64,000 nucleotides of DNA, taken from Ruminococcaceae bacterium UBA5406 (GTDB taxonomy: Bacteria > Bacillota > Clostridia > Oscillospirales > Acutalibacteraceae). Each line of letters begins with the position of its first letter. Position 1 is the stretch's first letter. Both the position numbers and the translations under genes were made by a program. The notes under the pieces are model-generated. The model was not told the DNA's origin. It saw only the letters and a program-made list of their open reading frames with translations, and did not search any database. Shown piece after piece: positions 9,058 to 16,518 of this stretch. Where the stretch lies: positions 44,612-108,611 of the forward strand of contig DHNW01000024.1 of NCBI GenBank assembly GCA_002407675.1, given 5' to 3'.

Positions 9058-10656
9058 ATGAAACTGATGTTTTTCGGAGCGGACAAGGCGGTAACCGGAA
9101 GCTGCCACTGCCTTCAGGCCTGCGGGAAAACCATCCTGGTTGACTGCGGCCTCAACCAGGGACTGAACGAAGAGGAAAACAGCCGCTTTCCGTTTGATCC
9201 TGCGCAGATTGACGCCGTGCTGGTGACCCACGCGCACATTGACCACAGCGGACGGCTGCCTCTCCTGATCCGGAACGGGTTTCGGGGAAAAATATATGCC
9301 ACAGGCGCAACCTGCGACCTGCTGGGCATCATGCTCCGCGACAGCGCCCACATTCAGGAAGTGGACGCCGAGATTAACAGCCGCAAAGGAAAACGCGCCG
9401 GGCATGAACCTGTTACTCCGCTCTACACGGTATCCGACGCAGAGAAGGTGCTAAGGCATCTGGAACGCTGCACCTACGGAACGATGGTACAGCTGTGCGA
9501 CGGAATCCGGTTCCGCATGGTGGACGCGGGCCATTTGCTCGGATCGGCCTCCATTGAGGTCTGGGCTGCTGAAAACGGTCAAACCCGAAAAATCGTTTTT
9601 TCCGGCGATATCGGAAATTTGAACCAGCCCATTATCCGGGACCCTCAGTATATCTCGGAAGCGGATTATGCGGTAATGGAATCCACCTACGGAAACCGGG
9701 AACACGATCCGATTGTAAACTACATCCCCCAGCTTGCCGAAGTGTTTGACCGCACGTTCGCGGCAGGCGGAAACGTAGTGATCCCGAGTTTTGCCGTTGG
9801 GCGCACGCAGGAACTTTTGTACTTTATCCGCGAAATGAAGGAAAAACATCTGGTCAAAAGCAACCCGGATTTTCCCGTGTATGTAGACAGCCCGCTGGCT
9901 ATAGAGGCAACGAAAATCTACAGCGGTGACCTGACCGGCTACGCCGACAAAGAAACCGTACGCGTGATCCGGAACGGGTTCCGCCCGATCCAGTTCCCGA
10001 ATCTGCATACCTGCGAAAGCGCGGAGGAATCCCGAGCCCTTAACGACGACCCTGCGCCGAAAGTCATCATCTCTTCCAGCGGCATGTGCGAAGCAGGGCG
10101 GATCCGGCACCACCTGAAACACAACCTGTGGCGGCCCGAGTGCTCCATCGTTTTCGTCGGCTACCAGGCCGAAGGGACCCTCGGCCGCATCCTGATCGAC
10201 GGCGTAAAGCAGGTCAAACTGTTCGGCGAGGAAATCTCCGTGAAAGCGCAGATCCACAATTTCAAAGCCCTTTCCGGCCATGCGGATCACAGCGGCCTGC
10301 TGCGGTGGGCCGGCGCTTTTACGGAAAAGCCGCGGCGCATATTTGTGATCCACGGCGAGCAGACCATCTGCGAAGAATTTACCGACGAGCTCAACCGAAA
10401 AGGATACCGCGCCTGCGCCCCCAATTTTGAGGCGGAATACGACCTTCTGGCAGACCGGATGATCAGCGAAGGCATTGCGCCGGAAAAGCTGCATCCAGAG
10501 GGGGCCAGGCGGCACCTATCCTCCGCTTTTTCGCGGCTTCTGGCGGCCGGCGAACGGCTGCTGCGCGTCATTCAGCACAACAAAGGCGGCGCCAACAAGG
10601 ACCTTGCCAAATTCACGGGCCAGATCAACTCCCTGTGCGACAAATGGGACCGCTGA
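9058..10656 (+). CDS. Metallo-beta-lactamase/beta-CASP family ribonuclease-like protein
   Basis: 532 aa, ATG after a GAGGGGG ribosome site. The MBL zinc motif HAHIDHSG is at about residue 57, with DAGHLLGSAS and FSGDIGN further on. The beta-CASP part follows (ESTYGNREH, PSFAVGRTQELLY, SSSGMCEAGRIRHHL, FVGYQAEGTLGR), ending in SGHADHSGLLRW. This is the COG1236 group related to the eukaryotic CPSF73 and archaeal cleavage factors. Family members act on RNA as endo- or 5'-exonucleases. It lacks the RNase J linker layout, so it is not rnjA/rnjB. A strong terminator follows it. Confidence 0.88.
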   Translation: MKLMFFGADKAVTGSCHCLQACGKTILVDCGLNQGLNEEENSRFPFDPAQIDAVLVTHAHIDHSGRLPLLIRNGFRGKIYATGATCDLLGIMLRDSAHIQEVDAEINSRKGKRAGHEPVTPLYTVSDAEKVLRHLERCTYGTMVQLCDGIRFRMVDAGHLLGSASIEVWAAENGQTRKIVFSGDIGNLNQPIIRDPQYISEADYAVMESTYGNREHDPIVNYIPQLAEVFDRTFAAGGNVVIPSFAVGRTQELLYFIREMKEKHLVKSNPDFPVYVDSPLAIEATKIYSGDLTGYADKETVRVIRNGFRPIQFPNLHTCESAEESRALNDDPAPKVIISSSGMCEAGRIRHHLKHNLWRPECSIVFVGYQAEGTLGRILIDGVKQVKLFGEEISVKAQIHNFKALSGHADHSGLLRWAGAFTEKPRRIFVIHGEQTICEEFTDELNRKGYRACAPNFEAEYDLLADRMISEGIAPEKLHPEGARRHLSSAFSRLLAAGERLLRVIQHNKGGANKDLAKFTGQINSLCDKWDR

Positions 10657-10690
10657 CCCACAGACGGCGGGTTTCCGTTTCAGATAAGAG

Positions 10691-10739
10691 GGAAGGCCCC
10701 GGGAACGCTGGTTCTGGTTCCCGGGGCCTTCCTTTTTTT
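10691..10739 (+). terminator. Strong rho-independent terminator after the beta-CASP gene
   Basis: A perfect 16-bp inverted repeat, GGAAGGCCCCGGGAAC (10691-10706) with its complement at 10717-10732, is followed by seven T. The gene on the opposite strand stops at 10753, so the hairpin separates converging operons. The T-run supports only the plus direction. Confidence 0.95.
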
Positions 10740-10752
10740 GCTCAGGTGTTCC

Positions 10753-12075
10753 TTATAATTTTTGGAATCCGTCTTTATCCACGCGGGCAATCAGGAGAGG
10801 GCGTGGCTCCGGCTTTTCCGGCCGGATGGCAATGGCACCCAGAAATGTCCGTTCCGCCGCCGCGCACAGATCCCCCGACGATGAATACAGGACGGCAAGC
10901 GGGTCCCCTTCCCGGATGGGATCTCCGGTTTTCTTCTTTAGGATGATCCCGGCCGAGGGATCAATCACATCCTCTTTTTTCTTCCGGCCGGCCCCCAGTT
11001 CCATGGAAGCGATCCCGCACTGCTCCGCATCCATGGAATACAGGAATCCGGACGCGGGAGCCCTGACAATGTGCTCTTGTTTTGCCTGCGGGAACCGGGA
11101 CGGATCGTCCAGCACGGAAATGTCACCGCCCTGAGCCGCCACCATTTCTTTGAATTTGCGGAACGCGGTTCCGTCCGCCAGACACTGCTGCGCCGCAGCG
11201 CGGCAGGCCGCCCGATCCCCTTTCCCGGCTAGGACAAGCATATCGGCGGCCAGCTCCACGCTGAGAACCGTCAGATCTTCCGGACCCTCTCCCCGCAGCG
11301 TGCGGCATGCCTCGGCAACTTCCAGTGAATTTCCAATCGCCGAGCCGAGCGGCTGGTTCATATCGGTAATCAGTGCCACCGTCCGGCGGCCCGCGCTCTC
11401 GCCGATGGAAACCATCGTCTTTGCAAGGCGGACGGCGCCGTCCACGGTCTTCATGAAAGCGCCGCTGCCGGTTTTGACATCCAGCAGAATACAGTCGGAA
11501 CCCGCGGCAATTTTTTTGCTCATGATACTGGAAGCAATCAGCGGGATGCTGTCCACCGTATCGGTCACGTCGCGCAGGGCATACAGCTTCTTGTCGGCCG
11601 GGGCCAGGTTCCCGGACTGCCAGATTACGCTTGCGCCGACTGTGCGCACAATCTCGAGGAAACGCTCCCGGCTGATGGAAACCTGCATTCCCGGGATGGA
11701 TTCAAGCTTATCGGCGGTCCCGCCCGTATGGCCGAGGCCGCGCCCGCTCATTTTTGCAATGCGGACGCCCCGCGACGCCGCCATGGGAATGACAATCAGC
11801 GTTGTCTTGTCCCCTACGCCGCCGGTGCTGTGCTTGTCCACCTTGACGCCCGGAATGGAGGAAAGATCCGCTGTTTCACCGGACGCAGCCATACAGCGCG
11901 TAAGATCCGCGGTCTCCCGGTCTGTCATCCCGCGGAAATAAATGGCCATCAGCAATGCGGAAGTCTGGTAATCCGGAATAATGCCCGACACGCACCCGCG
12001 GATGAAAAAGGCGATTTCTTCCGCAGAGAGCTCCCGCCCCAGTTTCTTTTTTTCTATTAAGTCGTACATTCTCAT
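10753..12075 (-). CDS. pdp: Pyrimidine-nucleoside (thymidine) phosphorylase
   Basis: 440 aa from ATG at 12075 (a second ATG lies at 12069). The family signature is intact: KHSTGGVGDKTTLIV, then SGRGLGHTGGTADKLES. These hold phosphate and the nucleoside. It converts thymidine, uridine or deoxyuridine plus phosphate to base and (deoxy)ribose-1-phosphate. The start lies 1 bp after the cytidine deaminase stop, so translation is probably coupled. Whether it is thymidine-specific (DeoA) or broad (Pdp) is not settled by sequence alone; the Gram-positive context favours Pdp. Confidence 0.92.
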   Translation of the reverse strand: MRMYDLIEKKKLGRELSAEEIAFFIRGCVSGIIPDYQTSALLMAIYFRGMTDRETADLTRCMAASGETADLSSIPGVKVDKHSTGGVGDKTTLIVIPMAASRGVRIAKMSGRGLGHTGGTADKLESIPGMQVSISRERFLEIVRTVGASVIWQSGNLAPADKKLYALRDVTDTVDSIPLIASSIMSKKIAAGSDCILLDVKTGSGAFMKTVDGAVRLAKTMVSIGESAGRRTVALITDMNQPLGSAIGNSLEVAEACRTLRGEGPEDLTVLSVELAADMLVLAGKGDRAACRAAAQQCLADGTAFRKFKEMVAAQGGDISVLDDPSRFPQAKQEHIVRAPASGFLYSMDAEQCGIASMELGAGRKKKEDVIDPSAGIILKKKTGDPIREGDPLAVLYSSSGDLCAAAERTFLGAIAIRPEKPEPRPLLIARVDKDGFQKL

Positions 12076-12076
12076 A

Positions 12077-12511
12077 TCAAGGTTCCCCTTTCCCGCCGGT
12101 TCCGCGGAGATTGCCCGGACCGAAGCCGACCGGAAGCAGCTCTTCGAGAAGATAACGGCGCGGCTTTCCGCCGGAAGCAAGGACAATCTGAAACACGTGC
12201 GGATCACAGAACTCCATCATGACCTGCCGGCAGACACCGCACGGCGGGCACGGCTCTTCCGCAGAACGGCCCTGCGCGCCGCCGGCAATGGCGATCCGCA
12301 GAAACCGGCGCTCTCCTTCGCTGACCGCCTTGAAAAACGCCGTCCGCTCCGCACACACAGTAGGGGTATAGGAAGCGGACTCAATATTGCAGCCGGTATA
12401 GATTTTTCCGCTTTCAGCAAGGAGCGCCGCCCCCACAGTGAAACGGGAATAGGGCGCATAAGCAAACCGCCGGGCACTTTCGGCCCGTCGGAGCAGTTCC
12501 CCGTCATCCAT
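12077..12511 (-). CDS. cdd: Cytidine deaminase
   Basis: 144 aa from ATG at 12511, which overlaps the last 8 bp of deoD; a longer in-frame start at 12544 would lie deep inside deoD. The zinc site is clear: CNIESASYTPTVCAERTAF (catalytic Glu in CAER) and PCPPCGVCRQVM (two more zinc Cys). It deaminates cytidine and deoxycytidine to the uridines, which feed the phosphorylase encoded next. The overlap upstream and 1-bp spacing downstream make deoD-cdd-pdp a compact salvage operon. Confidence 0.94.
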   Translation of the reverse strand: MDDGELLRRAESARRFAYAPYSRFTVGAALLAESGKIYTGCNIESASYTPTVCAERTAFFKAVSEGERRFLRIAIAGGAQGRSAEEPCPPCGVCRQVMMEFCDPHVFQIVLASGGKPRRYLLEELLPVGFGPGNLRGTGGKGEP

Positions 12512-13247
12512 TTTCCGCACCTTCTGCCGCAAGCTCCAGAGCAATCTTCATCATTCCGGTAAAACCGGTTTCCCGCTCCTGCGCGGAAAGGGCTTCGCCC
12601 GTCAGAGGGCAGTCTGAAACAGTCAGCAGGCAGAGCGCTTTTTTCCCGCACCGCGCCGCATTCATATACAGGGCCGCGGCCTCCATCTCTACGGCAAGGA
12701 CGCCCATCTTTTTCCATGCGGGAAGCGCCTGAGGATCGTCCCCGTAAAAAACGTCGGACGAAAGGACACTGCCAACCGCCAGACGGGCTTTTCTGCGTTC
12801 GGCAATCTCCACGGCGCGGCGGAGAAGGCCGAAATCCGCCACGGGGGCAAATGTGCCGGGAAGGCGGTACTGCGCCGCATAATGGGAATCCGTGCAGGCT
12901 CCCATGGCGGCAATCAGATCGCCCACGCGGATCCCGTCCGCGATTCCGCCGGCTGATCCAATGCGGATAATGCTTTCCACCCCGTAAAAATGGTACAGTT
13001 CATAGGTATAAATTCCGACGGAAGGCATCCCCATGCCCCCGCCCATAACCGAAACCCGGCGGCCCCGGTAAGTACCGGTGTAACCGAGCATATTGCGCAC
13101 TGTATTAAAGCAGGACGGGTTTTCTAGATACTGTTCCGCGATAAATTTTGCGCGGAGCGGATCGCCCGGCATCAAAACGGTTTTGGCGATCTGCCCCTCT
13201 TTGGCCCCGTTGTGCGGCGTGGGCGTCTGGGATACGCTGTTTTCCAT
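12504..13247 (-). CDS. deoD: Purine-nucleoside phosphorylase, DeoD type
   Basis: 247 aa. PNP-family motifs: VLMPGDPLRAKFIAE, GGGMGMPSVGIYTYEL, RIGSAGG, and VEMEAAALY, with the catalytic Asp in TVSDCPLTGE. The hexameric DeoD class acts on 6-oxo and 6-amino purine nucleosides with phosphate. First gene of the salvage operon, with its own promoter about 50 bp upstream. Start ATG at 13247 with GGAGGGTGAG before it. Confidence 0.94.
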   Translation of the reverse strand: MENSVSQTPTPHNGAKEGQIAKTVLMPGDPLRAKFIAEQYLENPSCFNTVRNMLGYTGTYRGRRVSVMGGGMGMPSVGIYTYELYHFYGVESIIRIGSAGGIADGIRVGDLIAAMGACTDSHYAAQYRLPGTFAPVADFGLLRRAVEIAERRKARLAVGSVLSSDVFYGDDPQALPAWKKMGVLAVEMEAAALYMNAARCGKKALCLLTVSDCPLTGEALSAQERETGFTGMMKIALELAAEGAENG

Positions 13248-13298
13248 AGTCTCACCCTCCGAATGCTCCCAAAATTTTTTGTGGCTGGTTTCCTGCTT

Positions 13299-13327
13299 AT
13301 TATACAGTTTTTTCCTAAAGCTGTAAA
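13299..13327 (-). promoter_or_regulatory. Promoter of the deoD-cdd-pdp operon
   Basis: On the minus strand: -35 TTTACA (13327-13322), 17-bp spacer, -10 TATAAT (13304-13299). This gives a leader of about 45 nt before deoD. Confidence 0.7.
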
Positions 13328-13455
13328 TACAATCGGGAAAGCCGACCGGCCTCTGATTTTCAACCGGTTACCTCCTGGAAAAGTCCTTTCGCCCGTTTTC
13401 TCTTCCCCTCTCCGGCAAAAGGCGGTATACTATGGGCAGACGGGGTGAAGCGGAA

Positions 13456-13920
13456 ATGAAGGTAAACATTGAAGTCGTTGACGGGCTGGCTGAGGATGAA
13501 GTTCTGATCCGCTGCGGCCGCGCGGATGAGAAAATCCGGAAGCTGTACCAGTCGGTTCTGGAACAGGCCCGGCAGGAAAACAAAATTGTGTTCTACAAGC
13601 AGAACCGGGAATTTTACTTTCCGCTGGACGACATTCTATTTTTTGAAACGGAAGGCGACCATATTTACGCCCACACCGCCGACGACGCTTACCTCGTGAA
13701 ATACCGCCTGTATGAGCTGGAGGGGATGCTTCCCCGGAATTTCGTGCGGTCGGCAAAATCCGCCATCGTTAATGTACGGAAAATCTATTCGGTAACACGG
13801 AACCTGGCCGCTTCCAGTTTAATTCAGTTTACCGGCAGCCACAAGCAGATCTATGTGTCCCGGTACTACTACAAAGAGCTTCGGCAGCGGCTGAGGGAAA
13901 GGGGTCATTATGAAACATAA
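13456..13920 (+). CDS. LytTR-type DNA-binding regulator without receiver domain
   Basis: About 154 aa from ATG at 13456, preceded by GGGGTGA. An in-frame ATG at 13432 directly abuts a possible -10 (TATACT, 13426-13431), so it is less likely. The C-terminal LytTR fold spans about residues 45-150 (KIVFYKQN, DDILFFETEGDHIY, LPRNFVRSAKSAIVNVRKI). There is no phospho-acceptor receiver domain. It overlaps the next gene by 11 bp. That gene codes for a membrane protein with a LiaF-like tail, so the pair has the form of a LytTR regulatory system in which a membrane partner restrains the regulator (inference from HdrRM/BrsRM of streptococci). Confidence 0.85.
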   Translation: MKVNIEVVDGLAEDEVLIRCGRADEKIRKLYQSVLEQARQENKIVFYKQNREFYFPLDDILFFETEGDHIYAHTADDAYLVKYRLYELEGMLPRNFVRSAKSAIVNVRKIYSVTRNLAASSLIQFTGSHKQIYVSRYYYKELRQRLRERGHYET

Positions 13921-14614
13921 AAAATGGTTCTGGGGAATTTTCTTCCTTCTGGCAGCGGTCTTCGTCATTGCCTGCCAAATGGGATCGTTCCTGCACATCG
14001 GTTTTCTCAGCGTTCTTGCGACCGTTTTGCTGGCCGGCCTTTTGATACAGAGCATTGCAGACCGCAGCTTTTTCGGAGCTTTTCTGTCGGCGGCGCTGCT
14101 GTACCTGATTTATCAGAAACCGCTGGGCTTTCCCGTTCTTTCTTTCTGGATTTTGCTTCTGGCTGCGATTCTTGCGTCCATCGGGTGCCATATTCTTTTC
14201 CGAAACCACTGGAATATCCATTCCGGCTGCCGCTGTTCCGACATATTTGAAGCGGGATCTTCGGAAAACCTCGACGGAAACCATGTATATGCCCGAACAA
14301 GATTCGGCGAATCCAGCAAATATCTGCACAGCCAAAACCTGCAAAAAGGGGATTTTGAGGTTTCCTTCGGGGAAATGCAACTCTATTTTGACCAGGCGCA
14401 AATCAGCCCGGAGGGGGCGGAAATCCAGCTGAGCTGCAGCTTCGGCGCCATGAAACTGTATATTCCGCGGCAATGGCATGTTGTCAATCGGCTGAAAGCC
14501 GGTTTCGGCGCAGTGGACGCGGGATCTTCGGCCTTCAGCCCGGACGGGAGCGCACCCACGCTGACTGTGACCGGCAACGCATCATTTGGCAGTATTGAAA
14601 TTCACCCGGTCTGA
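13910..14614 (+). CDS. Membrane protein with LiaF-like C-terminal domain
   Basis: 234 aa. Four membrane segments fill the first 105 residues (roughly 8-25, 28-48, 55-70, 78-103). The rest is a beta-rich soluble domain with repeated G-rich strands (FGEMQLYFDQ, CSFGAMKLYIP, GFGAVDAG, ASFGSIEIHP), the pattern of the LiaF C-terminal domain. LiaF inhibits a cell-envelope stress system in Bacillus. Here the partner is a LytTR protein encoded with an 11-bp overlap rather than a LiaRS pair. Likely role: membrane sensor or inhibitor of that regulator (inference). Confidence 0.75.
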   Translation: MKHKKWFWGIFFLLAAVFVIACQMGSFLHIGFLSVLATVLLAGLLIQSIADRSFFGAFLSAALLYLIYQKPLGFPVLSFWILLLAAILASIGCHILFRNHWNIHSGCRCSDIFEAGSSENLDGNHVYARTRFGESSKYLHSQNLQKGDFEVSFGEMQLYFDQAQISPEGAEIQLSCSFGAMKLYIPRQWHVVNRLKAGFGAVDAGSSAFSPDGSAPTLTVTGNASFGSIEIHPV

Positions 14615-14675
14615 AAGCGACCTTTTCCGCAGGCGGGAAATCTTCCCGCACAGCCCGCAAAACTGTAGTATGTAG

Positions 14676-14681
14676 TATAAT
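14676..14681 (+). promoter_or_regulatory. Possible -10 element upstream of the M3 peptidase
   Basis: A consensus TATAAT lies 40 bp before the peptidase start. No convincing -35 sits 16-18 bp upstream, so the call is weak. Confidence 0.35.
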
Positions 14682-14721
14682 GAAAGAGAGCCCGAAAGCC
14701 TGACAAAAAGGAGAATATAAA

Positions 14722-16398
14722 ATGAAGTTTTCTGAAATGCCGTATCAGCGCCCCGACCTGAACGAAATAAAACAGAAATACGCCCGGATCACCAAACAGT
14801 TTCCGGAATGCAAATCCGCTGATGAACAGTACCGGCTGATTTTGGAGCACGAAAAACTTTCCAGTGATTTTCAAACCATGAACACCATTGCTTATATTCG
14901 CAACAGCATCAATACAACCGATCCGTTTTATGAAACGGAAATGGCGTTCTTTGATGCCAATAACCCGGTGGTGCAGGAATCCATTCAGAACTTTTACCGC
15001 GCAGCCGCCCAATCCCGCTTTAAGAGCGAACTGGAAAAGAAGACCGGGAAGATTTTCTTTACCAACATCGACCTCGCGCTGAAATCTTTCTCGCCCGCCG
15101 TCATTGACCTGATGAAACGGGAAAACGCGCTTGTAACCGAATATGAAAAACTTCTCGCCTCCGCAAAAATGGACTTTGACGGAAAAACGCTGAACCTTTC
15201 TGAAATTCAGAAATACACGATTTCTTCCGACCGGAGCGTCCGCAAAGGCGCGTGGGAAAAGTCGGCGGGATTCTTCCTTGCCAACTCGAAGAGGCTGGAT
15301 AAGATTTATGATGAGCTGGTGAAAAACCGGACGGAACAGGCCAAAAAACTGGGCTACCAAAATTATGTGCAGCTCGGATACGACCGGCTGGGGCGCAACT
15401 GCTACGGACCGGAGGAAGTCAAGGCTTACCGCAGGCAGATTGTGCGCGACCTTGTGCCCATGATTTCTAAAATCAAAGAGCGCCAGGCGAAACGCCTCGG
15501 CCTGCCGGACATCAAATTCTACGACGACAGCTGCCTGTTTCCGGACGGAAATCCGGCGCCGAAAGGTAACCGGCAGGAACTTGTGAAGCAGGCCCAGAAA
15601 ATGTACCATGAAATGAACCCGCTGACCGGTGAGTTCTTCGACTTTATGGTAAAGAACGAACTTTTCGACCTGGACAGCAAAAAAGGCAAGGCGGGCGGCG
15701 GATACTGCACTGATCTGCCGGCCTACAAAGCGCCTTTCATCTTCGCCAATTTCAACGGAACCGCAGGCGACGTGGAAGTACTGACACACGAAGCCGGCCA
15801 CGCTTTTGCAAGCTATGTTTCGCGGGATATGAAAATCCGTGAAACCAGCTGCCCAACCATGGACGGTGCGGAAACGCACTCCATGTCTATGGAACTGTTT
15901 TCAAGGCCGTGGGATCGTTTGTTTTTTGCGGACGAGGCGGAAAAATTCCATCAGTACCAGCTGGAAGCGGCCCTCGACTTTATCCCCTACGGATGCCTGG
16001 TGGATGATTTTCAGACTACGATGTACGAAAATCCGGAACTGACGCCTGCCGAGCGCAAGCAGACCTGGCTGAAGCTGGAAAAAACATACCGCCCGTGGAT
16101 CAACTTTGACAACCTGCCGTTCTTCTGCGAAGGCGGCGGCTACCAGCGCCAGCACCATATTTACTCTTTTCCGCTGTATTATATCGACTACTGCCTTGCA
16201 CAGACAACTGCGCTGGAATTCTGGTCGGCCTCTGAAAAAGACTGGAAAGACGCATTCTCCCGCTACCTGACTTTCGTTAAGGCTGGCGGCACGAAAACTT
16301 ACGTAGACCTTGTTAAACTCGCGGGGCTGGAGCTTCCTTTCCACGACGGGTGCATCCGGAATCTGTGCGGAGAGATTGACCGTTACCTCTGCCGGTAA
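14722..16398 (+). CDS. M3 family oligoendopeptidase (PepF-like)
   Basis: 558 aa, ATG with AAAGGAG upstream. The zinc metallopeptidase motif is HEAGHAF (about residue 355), with the third ligand region in MDGAETHSMSMELF. Total length and the YFPLYYIDY-like C-terminal part (SFPLYYIDYCLAQ) fit the short M3B oligoendopeptidases of Firmicutes. No signal peptide, so it degrades oligopeptides in the cytoplasm. Single-gene unit closed by a bidirectional terminator shared with nifJ. Confidence 0.92.
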   Translation: MKFSEMPYQRPDLNEIKQKYARITKQFPECKSADEQYRLILEHEKLSSDFQTMNTIAYIRNSINTTDPFYETEMAFFDANNPVVQESIQNFYRAAAQSRFKSELEKKTGKIFFTNIDLALKSFSPAVIDLMKRENALVTEYEKLLASAKMDFDGKTLNLSEIQKYTISSDRSVRKGAWEKSAGFFLANSKRLDKIYDELVKNRTEQAKKLGYQNYVQLGYDRLGRNCYGPEEVKAYRRQIVRDLVPMISKIKERQAKRLGLPDIKFYDDSCLFPDGNPAPKGNRQELVKQAQKMYHEMNPLTGEFFDFMVKNELFDLDSKKGKAGGGYCTDLPAYKAPFIFANFNGTAGDVEVLTHEAGHAFASYVSRDMKIRETSCPTMDGAETHSMSMELFSRPWDRLFFADEAEKFHQYQLEAALDFIPYGCLVDDFQTTMYENPELTPAERKQTWLKLEKTYRPWINFDNLPFFCEGGGYQRQHHIYSFPLYYIDYCLAQTTALEFWSASEKDWKDAFSRYLTFVKAGGTKTYVDLVKLAGLELPFHDGCIRNLCGEIDRYLCR

Positions 16399-16454
16399 AT
16401 GAACCTGTCCGACCGAAAGCTTTCTTTTCGGCCCGCGCAGCAGTTTAACCAGTC

Positions 16455-16499
16455 AAAAGGGCCGCATGGATGCAGAAAAGCATCCATGCGGCCCTTTTT
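16455..16499. terminator. Bidirectional terminator between the M3 peptidase and nifJ
   Basis: A long perfect inverted repeat: GGGCCGCATGGATGC (16459-16473) pairs with its complement at 16480-16494. A-run on the left (16455-16458) and T-run on the right (16495-16499) make it work in both directions between two converging genes. Confidence 0.95.
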
Positions 16500-16518
16500 G
16501 CGAACGGAAATCTCAGAA

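Noticed and set aside
12107..13247. Possible riboswitch in front of the nucleoside salvage operon or adenine deaminase
   Set aside because: The deoD leader is only about 45 nt, and the region upstream of ade (26499-26600) lacks the purine-riboswitch core. Nothing supports a switch.
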